Origin: Bacteroidales bacterium UBA6192
GTDB taxonomy: Bacteria > Bacteroidota > Bacteroidia > Bacteroidales > F082
Assembly: GCA_002422725.1 (NCBI GenBank)
Contig: DITE01000061.1
Coordinates: forward strand, 1 to 64,000
DNA length: 64,000 nucleotides
Direction: 5' to 3'
Position 1 is the stretch's first letter; every line of letters starts with the position of its first letter. Shown here piece by piece: positions 10,301-19,079 of this stretch. A model generated the notes under the pieces. The model did no database searches and was not told where the DNA came from. It worked only from the letters and a program-made list of their open reading frames with translations. A program made the translations under genes and the position numbers.

Positions 10301-12574
10301 TCAGCAGTTCTTGCTGCCGGACAAAGCACCATAGTATTTAATAATGTGTTATACGACATTGCCGAGTCGGGCGTTAGCATAACTGCTTCTGCAACAGTTG
10401 GAACAACTTTAACAGCAGGAACAAGTGTGCTGTTTACAGTGCTTCCGGTTGCCACACAACTTTCCTTTGAACAGGTTCCTGCTTACGGACAGACGAATGT
10501 GCCGGTTAATAACATTATAGTACATGCTTTGAGGCCTGATAACTTACTGGATGAAAATTACACAGGACAGATTACTTTAAGTAAAGCTTCAGGTATTGGT
10601 AATATTGGAGGAACTCTTGTGAGAAATGCCGTAGCAGGTATTGCCACGTTCAGCGACATTAGCTTCGACACAGAAGGTGAATACACCCTCTTTGCAGATG
10701 CCACAGGTCTGAGCCAGGCACTCAGCGAACCAATCCAGGTGCTGGATCCACCAATACTTACTGATGTAATTGTACCCCAGTACATTGCAGCAAACGAGCC
10801 TGTCAACCACCGCATTCCGTATGGATTCCGGGTAAGCATTTCAGGCTTGATTCCAAATGCCATCTACAAGTATATCAATCAGGTGGTGGATGAATCAGAC
10901 AACGCAACTGTTAATGGAGCCGGCAACATGATCATTGTAACTCCAGAAGGAGACTTTATACGCACAACAAATCCGGATTTTACCACAGAAGGCAATCATG
11001 GATTATTTACAACTGATGCTTCAGGAAGTTATACTGGCTGGTTCGTGACCGAACCAACAGGAAATGACAGATTTACTGCCGGCAATGAAGTATTTATGCG
11101 TGTCAGGCTGAACGATGGTTTGGGTGGAAACACCGTATTGAACCGGCTGACAACTTCAAGTACTGCTACAGTGTTGATGTTGAGCGAAAACGCTACTGCA
11201 GAAAATGCTACAGGCATAGTTGGCAAGGCATTTGGCGGGTCGGGCGATTTTGCTTTCCTGTATGACAATGTGAATGGCACAGGACGTCCTCTTTCGGGCA
11301 CCTTTGTCGAAGATGACGGCACCAGCGGCGGGACTTCCTATGCTCCTTTCTATCAGACTTATGCAGATGGGCTTGAAGGCTCATTTGGCACCCTGATCCC
11401 TAACCTGCTGGAAAACGGTGTCCGTCGTGTTGAAATTCGCAACCGGGCAAACGGAGCCGTCAATGCCTCAGAAACACTCACCTCAGCAGATGGTTTGTGG
11501 CCTTATGGAAACAATACGGTTAATTCAACCGGTGGAGTCAATGCTTTGCTGGTTACTGAACAACCTGATTTCGTTGCTGATGTGCTGGAAATCGCCCCTG
11601 GTGAAAGTGTGAATTTCACATCTTTTGCACCCTACGAACCAAACACCTACCTATGGGAATTCATTGGTGGTGCTCCCGGAACAACGGACAATCCCAATCC
11701 AACAGTTTCCTATTACAACGAAGGAGAATGGGACGTTACCCTTACCCTAACCAATGATTTCGGACAAGAAGTCATGTTCAGGCCGGCTTATATCCTGGTG
11801 ATTGATATTCCGGTGGCCAATTTCTACGGCGAACCCCTGATCATCAATCCGGGAGGGGAAGTAGTGTTCACGGACCTTTCCGAAGGCATGATCAGCTCAT
11901 GGTCATGGACATTCACAGGTGGTGAACCGGCAACTTTCGATGGACAGACTCCACCTGCAATTGTTTATAATCAGGAAGGGATTTTCGATGTTAGCCTCAC
12001 TGTGAGCAATGATCAGGGAAGCAGCACCATGACTATGACCGGTTATGTTCAGGTTGGCCTTGCCCCTGTGGCAGATTTCGATGCCAGCTTCGAGATTATT
12101 GATTTTGAAGCTGTTTATACTTTCGAAGACCTGTCAGATAACGAACCTTTGACATGGGACTGGGAATTTGAGGCCGGAAATCCGGCAACTTCAGACGAAC
12201 AGAACCCTACTGTTGTTTACACCGAAGATGGTGAATATGATGTTAGCCTGACGGTAAGCAATATCTTTGGTGAAGACACTGAAACCAAGCTGGGATTCGT
12301 TGTCGTTGACCTGGTTAGCCTGCGCGAAAATGACTTCGTTCAGGTGATGAATATTTCGCCCAATCCGGCCAACGGTGTGGTGACCATCAAAACCATGCAG
12401 CCTGGAACCAGCATCAGATTGCTAAGTACCACAGGAACTGTCTTGCTCAATGTGGTGGTAAGTGATGGAGTATTCCGCTTCGACAGCAAACTTTTTGCTC
12501 CCGGACTTTATGTTGTTGAGGGCATTGTGCCAGGTAAAAATAAAGTTGTCAGGGCCAAGCTGATCGTGAACTAA
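7337..12574 (+). CDS. Giant secreted protein with choice-of-anchor J, fibronectin-like and PKD domains, T9SS type A
   Basis: A 1745-aa exported protein. Visible order: signal peptide (1-25, ending VNAQ); beta-rich N-terminal domain; Ig-like domain (about 240-340); choice-of-anchor J/cleaved-adhesin-like domain (about 348-508, with EEDWLILPGI and LWQVDNIAIQEV); two fibronectin-III-like repeats (about 513-725); a second jelly-roll-like domain (about 730-930) like that of the previous gene; further Ig-like domains; three PKD domains (about 1420-1660, marked by YLWEFIGG, WSWTFTGG and WDWEFEAG); and a T9SS type A sorting domain (about 1670-1745, with NISPNPANGVV). No enzyme motif is seen. The architecture fits a surface adhesin or matrix protein. 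A strong terminator follows the stop. Confidence 0.9.
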   Translation: MKKSIFRISFILLFILGIFVNVNAQVNISLGNTITEEFSIGTSATATLPAGWKMDKSALVRTLGSYSAAVTVTERSGGNNLSTTAANGIYNFGAGEAGTATDRAVGGLSSSSASKSVNVYVQLVNNGASLINNLSISYNVEKYRNGSNAAGFSIQMYYSTNGTDWTSAGNDFLTSIAGNDNNNGFASAPGLTVSITNTTLGQAIVPGGSLYLAWNYSVTSGTTTSNAQALGIDDVSITANAGGNVPPLITNILTNPSDAIGSGTTVHVSADVTDVDGTVSGAELHWGTISGTLSTTIAMSGVGNTYTTVTPIPAQPEGTTVYYEVNATDDDNDESTSAELSYTVLDPNTTTLPYAEAFTANLGDTYVFSVSGTTRVWAHAAEGYAFINGFNTGEVEEDWLILPGINLNNYSNEVITFDTWKRYGSENTDNYLKLMYSTNYAGTGSPASATWTELPFTQPASEQVWTFSGNIDLSFITGSSVWIAFKYRYGAGYYRLWQVDNIAIQEVDVEDPMSLSAVAAGSGQINLTFSANAGGDNVVIVYNETGVFTEPAGAPPVAGNAFAGGTLLYNGTLSPQSHTGLNPLQTVYYKAFSYNGAVYSNGLNANATTFAAEPVNYPTLFTAVSNSSSTITLSWTDAIPAADGYLIKGSPAGFGSIAAPVDGMSVADGYLVKNVAAGSGTYEFTMLSSSNTYYFKIFPYNGSTATINYKTDGSIPEASAMTLSGPPALPANWTFEPLQGTTTNPLSNTGVGYASYFGSFSGPGTATGMNTATGCGNQTSGTFAWSFSLANPGTVNESSGVQFNASTLGSSGIVFQFEQRWSSTATNTIRVQYTIDGANWINFNMDDNNTTYCNGSLNDGRFQTNTTADQFRRITVDFSDIPAVNNNPNFGVRVVAAHYQATGQFRQVGNPNNIATGGTWRFDNVVIRTSPVKLVVLSVNGGESPTINTPFSLDVQSQDAMDMPSAVTEPTTITLTLATGTGTLGGTLSAVLAAGQSTIVFNNVLYDIAESGVSITASATVGTTLTAGTSVLFTVLPVATQLSFEQVPAYGQTNVPVNNIIVHALRPDNLLDENYTGQITLSKASGIGNIGGTLVRNAVAGIATFSDISFDTEGEYTLFADATGLSQALSEPIQVLDPPILTDVIVPQYIAANEPVNHRIPYGFRVSISGLIPNAIYKYINQVVDESDNATVNGAGNMIIVTPEGDFIRTTNPDFTTEGNHGLFTTDASGSYTGWFVTEPTGNDRFTAGNEVFMRVRLNDGLGGNTVLNRLTTSSTATVLMLSENATAENATGIVGKAFGGSGDFAFLYDNVNGTGRPLSGTFVEDDGTSGGTSYAPFYQTYADGLEGSFGTLIPNLLENGVRRVEIRNRANGAVNASETLTSADGLWPYGNNTVNSTGGVNALLVTEQPDFVADVLEIAPGESVNFTSFAPYEPNTYLWEFIGGAPGTTDNPNPTVSYYNEGEWDVTLTLTNDFGQEVMFRPAYILVIDIPVANFYGEPLIINPGGEVVFTDLSEGMISSWSWTFTGGEPATFDGQTPPAIVYNQEGIFDVSLTVSNDQGSSTMTMTGYVQVGLAPVADFDASFEIIDFEAVYTFEDLSDNEPLTWDWEFEAGNPATSDEQNPTVVYTEDGEYDVSLTVSNIFGEDTETKLGFVVVDLVSLRENDFVQVMNISPNPANGVVTIKTMQPGTSIRLLSTTGTVLLNVVVSDGVFRFDSKLFAPGLYVVEGIVPGKNKVVRAKLIVN

Positions 12575-12598
12575 AGCATAGTTCTCAAACACAAGATA

Positions 12599-12628
12599 AA
12601 CCGCCCTCCGACAGGGGCGGTTTTTTTT
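12599..12628 (+). terminator. Strong Rho-independent terminator
   Basis: An AACCGCCC arm, an 8-nt loop and a GGGCGGTT arm are followed directly by eight T residues. It lies 25 bp after the stop codon of the giant T9SS gene. Confidence 0.9.
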
Positions 12629-13048
12629 ATGTGTCTATCTTTGATTGACTTAAATATTTGGCATTTCCCAGAAATCAATCTTTGTTTCAATTAATTGTTT
12701 GAGTTCAGCGAGGTTTTAAGGAAAAAATGCATCTTATTACCTTCATATCCAACGCTATGAAATGTTAAGACTTTTTTATCATTTTGGTAATACAAACTCA
12801 ACAGCCGTTTCCCTATCTTTGTAGGGAATTCATGCGTTATCAGATAGCAATGCATTGTCATTCTAATATTTATTAAAAACTTGTTTATTAGTACATTAGG
12901 ATATTAACTAAAAAACTCAAAAGTGAGATTTATTTTCTTTCTTCCAGAGGCTTTCTGATTAAACTTCCTGCAATTTAGAAGTAAAATTAACAGCCAAACA
13001 TTTTGTCAACGAAATCAATAATTCACTATAATAAATTAATACAAAACT
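12629..13048. other. AT-rich intergenic region, 420 bp, ahead of a T9SS cargo gene
   Basis: No coding frame can be supported. TATCTTTG at 12814-12821 is a perfect TAnnTTTG -7 match, but no -33 element stands at the usual distance; if used it would give a leader of about 220 nt. I see no other clear structure. Confidence 0.4.
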
Positions 13049-16000
13049 ATGAAAACCAAGATTATGCGATTAACCATCCCGGCTCTTTGGCTGGTGCTGA
13101 TGGTGCTCTCACTTCAGGGATGGGGGCAGGGAAGTGAGTCATTTACAAATCTACCAACAAACAGCTCAAGTAGCTATTTGTCCAGAAGTTGGACAGGTGA
13201 TGATGATGTTATTTGGACTGCTGAAGGAGCTCGTACAGATCAAACTATAAATGGAAAAGCAATTTGTTGGGGTACCAGTGGCACAAGAAATCTATTAACT
13301 CCTACCTATACCGGAGGAATGGGAACTTTAACCTTTATGTATGTAAGAGCCTTTACTGGAACTGGTGCACGTTCAATTGAAGTTTATGTGAACAGTATTA
13401 AAATTGGAGAAACCATTATTGTAAGCCCAACATCTAATGATGTCATAACTTATTCTCAAGACATTAATGTAACCGGTGATATAATTCTTGAAATAAGATC
13501 AACTGGTGCAGGACAAGTAAAGGTTGATGATGTTGTTTGGAGCGCATATTCTGGAAGCCCCACTCCCACCATGACAGTGAATCCCACATCACTTACCGGT
13601 TTCACGTATATTCATGGTAGCGGCCCATCAGCCGAACAAAGCTTCAATGTTTCAGGAACCAACCTCACGACTGATATCAGCATCACCCCTTCGACAAATT
13701 ACGAGATTTCTACCGGAACAGGGGGCGCATTTGTAGCGACAAATCCGATAACCTTAGAAGAAACTGATGGCACTGTTGCCAGCACCCCCATCTATGTAAG
13801 ACTTAAAGCTGGACTTTCGTCAGGAGTTTACAATAATGAAGAAATTACATGTACTTCAACCGGAGCTACAAGCAGAACAGTTGCCTTAAGTGGAAGCGTT
13901 ATCGGCCCCGTTACTTTACCCTACAATGAAGATTTTTCTGATTGTAATGTACAAGAATGGATTGCTGTAAGTGTTGCAAGTAACAGGGACTGGACATGCG
14001 GTTCGGGTTATCAGGAAATCAATGGATTTGGTGGGGATGTGGCATCTGATGATTATTTGATTTCGCCGATTTTTGATCTTGATCAAACTACAGATGAAGT
14101 GCTGACTTTTGAAAGTTGGACAAGGTTTGCAGATATTTCATATCCAAGACTTGAACTACTTTATACGACTAATTATACCGGTGACCCTTCCACTACAACA
14201 TGGAACAATACACTGAATGTATCAGTTACCTGGTCAGCAGAGAATTCACAAGTCTGGGCAACCTCAGGAAACATAGACATCTCCGCAATTAATGGCGCCT
14301 CAGTCAGGTTTGCTTTTCGGTATACTTCTTCCGGTGTCGGCAGTGGTTCAACATCCCAATGGCGGGTTGATAACATTCTGGTCCAGGAAGTAGCTGTTCT
14401 TGACCCTGTAGCTTTTGTGGCAAATGCAGTTGGAAGCAGCCAGATTGATTTAACCTTTACAACCAATGCTGGTGGAGATAATGTAGTAATCGTGCACAAT
14501 GGAGATGGAGTATTCAATGACCCAGTAGGAGCACCACCAGCGGTTGGAGAGCTTTTTGCCGGTGGCACTTTGCTCTACAATGGATTAGTATCTCCTCAAA
14601 GTCATATAGGTCTTGGTGCCCAGCAAACAGTTTACTACAAGGCCTTTTCCTATGATGGTGCTAATTACTCACCGGGTTTGACGGATAATTCCGCAACTCT
14701 GGCTGCAGAGCCAAGTAGCCACCCCACTAGCTTTGGTGCCACAGCCAACTCGTCCTCCACCATTACCGTGGGTTGGACCGATGCAGTTCCCGCAGCTTCC
14801 GGATACCTGATCAAAGGGAGTAATGTGAGCTATGCTGCCATTGTTGACCCAGTTGATGGTGTTGCGGAAGCTGACGGCGGATTGGTAAAAAACATTGCAT
14901 CTGGAGTTGGGACACACCAGTTTACCAGCTTGGCAAGTGAAACTGCTTACTTCTTCAAAATATTCCCCTACAACGGAAACGGCGCTACCATAAACTATAA
15001 AATAAATGAAAGTGTGCCAGAAGCAACGGCGACCACTAGTGTTGATGTCACCACCCAACTTCAGGCAGGTGATATCGCTTTTATTGCATATGCTACAGAT
15101 AATCCCGACCGATTTGCTTTTGTAACATTTGTCGGTATCAACGAAAACACGCAAATAACTTTTACTGATAACGGTTGGAAAGCTGATAATACTTGGAGAA
15201 CAGGTGAAAATACAGGCACCTGGACTGCACCTGTTGGTGGAATTGCTGCTGGGTCAGTAATTCAGATAGAAGGAACAACTGTTACCGGTGGGGGCACCAT
15301 GTCTTCAGGGCTTACAGGACTAAGTGGCGACGGAGATCAAGTGATTGCTTATCAAGGAACTTCTGGTTCGCCCTCTTTCATTTCAGCGATTAATTTGGAT
15401 TGGGGAGTTTGGCAAGCAGATGCATCTTCTGCCAACACATCAGCTATTCCTGCCGGACTAACCAACAATGTTACCGCAAATGCAGTAACCCAGGAAAATG
15501 GTTATTATAACGGCCCGACAAGCGGCACAATCAATTTCCTCAGGTCAGCTATTAACAACCCAGCAAATTGGTTAACAACAAACATAGGTCCTCAATCCTG
15601 GCCTTCATGGTCATTCAATTTAGGCAATTCCACCACCCTTGCCTCAGCTGCAACTGTGCTTAATTTAGAAGTTGCCATTGCCGAAACCATGACCATCCAG
15701 GAAACCGGACAGCTTACTGTTATCGGCACCCTCACCAACAACGCCGGTTCTACCGGATTGGTTATCGAGAGCGATGCTACCGGAACCGGCTCGCTGATCC
15801 ACAATACCGACAATGTGCCAGCTACAGTTCAGCGTTTTCTCACCGGCAACACCCTGCTCACAAGCAAGCACTACCATCAGCTATCCTTCCCGTTGAATGC
15901 GTCAATCACTGCTGGTGAATTTCTGGGATCCTACCTGTGGAAATGGGATCATGCTACCCAGGCATTTGCCTCTTTCGGATCGTCAACTTCAACACCAGTG

Positions 16001-17056
16001 CCAAACAATCAGGGATATCTGATATTCTACCCGGGAGCTTCGGTTACCTATGATTTTGCCGGACAACTCAATAACGGAGCATTCAATGTTCCACTGGGTC
16101 AAAATAATGCCGACTTCACCCTGGCACCCAACCCCTACCCCTCTGCCATCAACTGGAACACAGGTGCCGGCTGGACACGAACCAACCTCGAAGGCACTTA
16201 TTGGATATGGAGTCCGTTAGATGGCAACTATGCCAACTACAACGGCACCATTGGAACCCTGGATGCAACGGAATTTATACCGGCTGGTCAGGCGTTCTTT
16301 GTTAAAGCAAATGCCGGTTCACCGGTTCTTGAACTGAATAACAATGCCCGCACACACAGCAATCAGGCATATTTCAATGCACAGCAAATCAACAATTTGT
16401 TCAGAATAACTGCCAGAGCCAATAACTACAGGGATGAGGTAGTGGTTTATTTTGACCAGCAAGCCGAAGTTATCTATGACGCCAAAGATGCCAGCAAGTT
16501 TTACGGTGCAGCTGAAGCGCCTCAGCTTTACAGTACATTGGCTGACAACGAAAAACTTTCGATCAATGCATTGCCTTATGCTGAATCTACTGTGATCGTT
16601 CCACTTGGGTTCGAGACATCTGAAAGCACAGAGTCAATCCTTTATTTTGATGGAATAGATTCGTTCGAACCCACAGTGACAATCTTCCTGGAAGATAAAC
16701 TGACCAACGAAATGATTGACCTGAGACAGTTTGGCCAATACATCTTCCAGCATAACCCTGCAAACGACCCCGACAGGTTTAACCTGCATTTCTTCGGCGT
16801 AACCGGAATAGATATGCCAGAGGCCAAAAGCGACTACCAAATCTGGAGCAGCGACCGCAAAGTGTACATCAACATCCCTGAATTCGCCGGAAAGAATGCC
16901 CGCATCGAGATGTTTGATGTGCTTGGCAACAAGCTATTCAACAGCGAAGGTGTGCTGAACAGCCCGGCAGTAGTCCGCGCCATGAACAGTGGAGTGGCTA
17001 TTGTAAGGGTAAGTTCGGCCAACAAGGTTTACACAACTAAGTTATTCATCCAATAA
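13049..17056 (+). CDS. Large secreted multidomain protein with T9SS type A tail
   Basis: Exported protein of 1335 aa. A signal peptide (ending GWGQ) is followed by a beta-sandwich domain (30-170), an Ig-like domain (about 175-290), a choice-of-anchor J-like domain (about 292-448, with SDDYLISPIFDL and WRVDNILVQEV), two fibronectin-III-like repeats (about 454-664) and a lamin-tail-like region (about 670-860, with FAFVTFVGINENTQI). The last 465 residues (871-1335) are a module shared with the subtilisin encoded at 23106-27647, ending in a T9SS type A sorting domain (IEMFDVLGNKLF to TKLFIQ). The fibronectin-like pair closely resembles that of the 7337-12574 product, so these genes are paralogues in part. 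A small gene follows after 12 bp, probably in the same transcript. Confidence 0.88.
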   Translation: MKTKIMRLTIPALWLVLMVLSLQGWGQGSESFTNLPTNSSSSYLSRSWTGDDDVIWTAEGARTDQTINGKAICWGTSGTRNLLTPTYTGGMGTLTFMYVRAFTGTGARSIEVYVNSIKIGETIIVSPTSNDVITYSQDINVTGDIILEIRSTGAGQVKVDDVVWSAYSGSPTPTMTVNPTSLTGFTYIHGSGPSAEQSFNVSGTNLTTDISITPSTNYEISTGTGGAFVATNPITLEETDGTVASTPIYVRLKAGLSSGVYNNEEITCTSTGATSRTVALSGSVIGPVTLPYNEDFSDCNVQEWIAVSVASNRDWTCGSGYQEINGFGGDVASDDYLISPIFDLDQTTDEVLTFESWTRFADISYPRLELLYTTNYTGDPSTTTWNNTLNVSVTWSAENSQVWATSGNIDISAINGASVRFAFRYTSSGVGSGSTSQWRVDNILVQEVAVLDPVAFVANAVGSSQIDLTFTTNAGGDNVVIVHNGDGVFNDPVGAPPAVGELFAGGTLLYNGLVSPQSHIGLGAQQTVYYKAFSYDGANYSPGLTDNSATLAAEPSSHPTSFGATANSSSTITVGWTDAVPAASGYLIKGSNVSYAAIVDPVDGVAEADGGLVKNIASGVGTHQFTSLASETAYFFKIFPYNGNGATINYKINESVPEATATTSVDVTTQLQAGDIAFIAYATDNPDRFAFVTFVGINENTQITFTDNGWKADNTWRTGENTGTWTAPVGGIAAGSVIQIEGTTVTGGGTMSSGLTGLSGDGDQVIAYQGTSGSPSFISAINLDWGVWQADASSANTSAIPAGLTNNVTANAVTQENGYYNGPTSGTINFLRSAINNPANWLTTNIGPQSWPSWSFNLGNSTTLASAATVLNLEVAIAETMTIQETGQLTVIGTLTNNAGSTGLVIESDATGTGSLIHNTDNVPATVQRFLTGNTLLTSKHYHQLSFPLNASITAGEFLGSYLWKWDHATQAFASFGSSTSTPVPNNQGYLIFYPGASVTYDFAGQLNNGAFNVPLGQNNADFTLAPNPYPSAINWNTGAGWTRTNLEGTYWIWSPLDGNYANYNGTIGTLDATEFIPAGQAFFVKANAGSPVLELNNNARTHSNQAYFNAQQINNLFRITARANNYRDEVVVYFDQQAEVIYDAKDASKFYGAAEAPQLYSTLADNEKLSINALPYAESTVIVPLGFETSESTESILYFDGIDSFEPTVTIFLEDKLTNEMIDLRQFGQYIFQHNPANDPDRFNLHFFGVTGIDMPEAKSDYQIWSSDRKVYINIPEFAGKNARIEMFDVLGNKLFNSEGVLNSPAVVRAMNSGVAIVRVSSANKVYTTKLFIQ

Positions 17057-17068
17057 TACGATAAGGTC

Positions 17069-17302
17069 ATGAAAAATTACATGAAAAAGTTAATAGTGCT
17101 TAGTACGATGTTTGTTGCAAGTCAGGTTTTGTTAGCCCAGCCACCCGATCCACCGGGCGACCCCGCAGCAGGAGGAGACCCCATAGGTGGAGGTGCTCCG
17201 GTTGGCACAGGCATTGGCATACTGCTCACTCTGGGTGCTGCTTATGGAACCAAAAAAGTATATACTACCTGGAAGAAAAATCAGGAGGAGATTGAAGACT
17301 AG
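17069..17302 (+). CDS. Small exported PID-CTERM-like protein
   Basis: A 77-aa protein with an N-terminal signal peptide (MKKLIVLSTMFVASQVLLAQ), a short Pro/Gly/Asp-rich linker (PPDPPGDPAAGGDPIGGG), one hydrophobic helix (GIGILLTLGAAYG) and a basic tail (TKKVYTTWKK). This resembles the tripartite C-terminal signal called PID-CTERM in Bacteroidota, where most of the protein is the signal itself. That assignment is from memory of the family pattern, and the usual ID-GG core is PIGGG here. It sits 12 bp after the large T9SS gene, so the two are probably co-expressed. An internal ATG at 17081 is an alternative start. Function unknown; it may be anchored or processed in the envelope. Confidence 0.7.
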   Translation: MKNYMKKLIVLSTMFVASQVLLAQPPDPPGDPAAGGDPIGGGAPVGTGIGILLTLGAAYGTKKVYTTWKKNQEEIED

Positions 17303-17360
17303 TTACTTGTTACTAGTTACTTGTTACTTGTTACTTGTTACAGTTTTGTAACTAGTAACC
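17302..17360. repeat. Short tandem repeat (TTACTTG units) with a 12-bp perfect inverted repeat
   Basis: Units of about 7 bp (GTTACTT/TTACTTG) recur from the stop codon onward. GTTACTAGTTAC at 17309-17320 is exactly complementary to GTAACTAGTAAC at 17348-17359. The array directly follows the small CTERM gene. Confidence 0.8.
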
Positions 17361-17380
17361 AGCAACCAGACAAACCAGCA

Positions 17381-17432
17381 ACCAGCAAGCAATAGGCAGG
17401 GAGGTCTGACTATTACTTGCTGGTATTTTTTT
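17381..17432 (+). terminator. Hairpin terminator after the 13049-17302 operon
   Basis: ACCAGCAAGCAATA (17381-17394) pairs with TATTACTTGCTGGT (17411-17424), 13 of 14 positions complementary, followed by ATTTTTTT. It ends the T9SS cargo/CTERM transcript. Confidence 0.7.
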
Positions 17433-17587
17433 GCACATTGTTTTCATCTCAATCAATGTTCTTCTTTTCCAGTTTTGTAAAATCAAGAGGACCAAAGCGC
17501 ACACTATGCCGAACAGTCTGGGACATGTTCCATCATGTTATCGCGTAAATCTATCATAAGTGTTAGAAAGAACACACCATTCCCTAT

Positions 17588-17664
17588 TTAAGAAAACACA
17601 CCCTAAACTTAACTAACTTTATCCTTATTTAAGTTTTGGTGCACTTTTCTTAACTAAGCGGTTT
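17588..17664 (+). repeat. 77-bp direct repeat, copy 1
   Basis: Identical over all 77 bases to 20240-20316. It holds an imperfect internal inverted repeat (CACCCTAAACTTAA and TTAAGTTTTGGTG). Beyond the identical core a diverged similarity continues to about 17737, including GAGATGGGA at 17727. It lies on the downstream side of the Fic/pentapeptide gene pair. Confidence 0.95.
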
Positions 17665-17789
17665 TTAAGTTAAGTTTTTTGAACTAAGCTTTTATTCGTT
17701 GGAAAAAGTCCTGCCCGGTTTTGCATGAGATGGGATTGGAGTCGATATTTGCACTTCGTCCACAACCTCAAAGACATGAGCTACTACTG

Positions 17790-19034
17790 TCAATTAAATC
17801 TGAGTTTACGAAAAGCTTGTATAGTCTGATAGTAACCATAAGTGATCAGAATACGGGAAATGCCATCTATAAAATATCCTAGGCCTTTTGGTTTAGGATG
17901 AAATTGCTCCATAAAATCATGTGAATGAGTGGGATTTAAAAACTGAACAAAATACTGTAGTCCATCATCCAATACATCCAAAAATGAATTCAAATCCAAA
18001 AAGATAGGTTCATAATAAGGGTCAACCAATAATGAATTATAAAGCAAGAAAAATGGAAGGCCAACATAAATCACCGTGAATTTAACTCCTTGTATCCAGC
18101 TTAACCCATAACTGTTTGAATACCTGTTTAAACATATCATTAATTTCTCATTGATATTTGTCAGGAATAAAGCACGTAGATACTTAAAAACCTTGTGAAT
18201 AAAGCTATTTCCCTGAATTATAGTCCATTTAGCATTTTCAAATAAACTCTCCCAATAACAAGTCATCTCTTTTTGGTAAAAATCCAATGCATCTATTCTG
18301 TTATTGCTCTTTAGTAATTCATGCTTAATAATTCTGTAGCTCTCTCGGTCGGCCTCATCAATTTTGACACCAGAGAACAAGCCATAGACCATAAAAACCG
18401 AACCGCGCAAATCAAGTTTTTCATTGAAAATCGCTTTGTTAAAAACTGCTACATCTGTAAAACGCACCAATTGGAAAAAAGCTAATTTATCAAAAACAGC
18501 TTCGCTAAAAAAAACACTACCCAAAAACCGAGCTCTATTATAATGAACATTTTTCGAAAACCATGAACCAGAAAATTCAGCATAATCTTCGAAAATCGCA
18601 TCACTAAAAATGGATTCTTTAGCAAACTTTGAAAACCAAAAATGAGCTGGTTTACTAAATGTTGTTTCTTCAAAAACCGCCATTCCCATAAACTCAACTT
18701 TCATAAAGCTAATTTCATTTAAGAATTTTGCCCTTGTGAATAGCACATCGCACTCAAATGTTGATGCAATGAAAAAAACTTTGTCTTTAAATACAGCTTC
18801 TGAGAAATCAGTTTTGCCTTTAAATTTCTTATCACTGAAGTCTGCTTCTTTCTCAAAAACGCAGTTTTTAAAATTTGCATTCTGGATTTCATTTTTTGCA
18901 AACAGTATTTCAGCATTCAAATCGAAAGCAAAAGTTACATTCTCAAAATTGTAATTTCCATTATTATTGATACCATTCTTTGCAATGTAATCTTCGAAAT
19001 CTTCTTGCGAATCTAATCTAAAAGCTTCTGCCAT
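17790..19034 (-). CDS. Pentapeptide-repeat protein with C-terminal membrane region
   Basis: A 414-aa protein. Residues about 25-215 are built of repeats with a Phe every five residues (patterns such as FSEAVF, FTRAKF, FSDAIF, FNKAIF), giving a predicted right-handed quadrilateral beta-helix. Residues about 220-290 are helical and charged. Hydrophobic segments lie at about 305-335 (FTVIYVGLPFFLLY) and near the C-terminus (ILITYGYYQTIQAF), so the protein is probably membrane-attached, with an architecture recalling pentapeptide/ion-channel-like fusions. It has no signal peptide. It starts 45 bp after the Fic gene on the same strand, so the two are likely co-transcribed. The gene is clearly more AT-rich than its neighbours and lies inside the 77-bp repeat pair, which suggests recent acquisition. 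Function unknown. Confidence 0.85.
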   Translation of the reverse strand: MAEAFRLDSQEDFEDYIAKNGINNNGNYNFENVTFAFDLNAEILFAKNEIQNANFKNCVFEKEADFSDKKFKGKTDFSEAVFKDKVFFIASTFECDVLFTRAKFLNEISFMKVEFMGMAVFEETTFSKPAHFWFSKFAKESIFSDAIFEDYAEFSGSWFSKNVHYNRARFLGSVFFSEAVFDKLAFFQLVRFTDVAVFNKAIFNEKLDLRGSVFMVYGLFSGVKIDEADRESYRIIKHELLKSNNRIDALDFYQKEMTCYWESLFENAKWTIIQGNSFIHKVFKYLRALFLTNINEKLMICLNRYSNSYGLSWIQGVKFTVIYVGLPFFLLYNSLLVDPYYEPIFLDLNSFLDVLDDGLQYFVQFLNPTHSHDFMEQFHPKPKGLGYFIDGISRILITYGYYQTIQAFRKLRFN

Positions 19035-19079
19035 TTTGTTTTATAATTCGTTTAACTTATTTATTAATAATGTTTTTGC

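Noticed and set aside
17302..17400. Possible CRISPR array
   Set aside because: Units are only about 7 bp, contiguous and without spacers; no cas genes are nearby.
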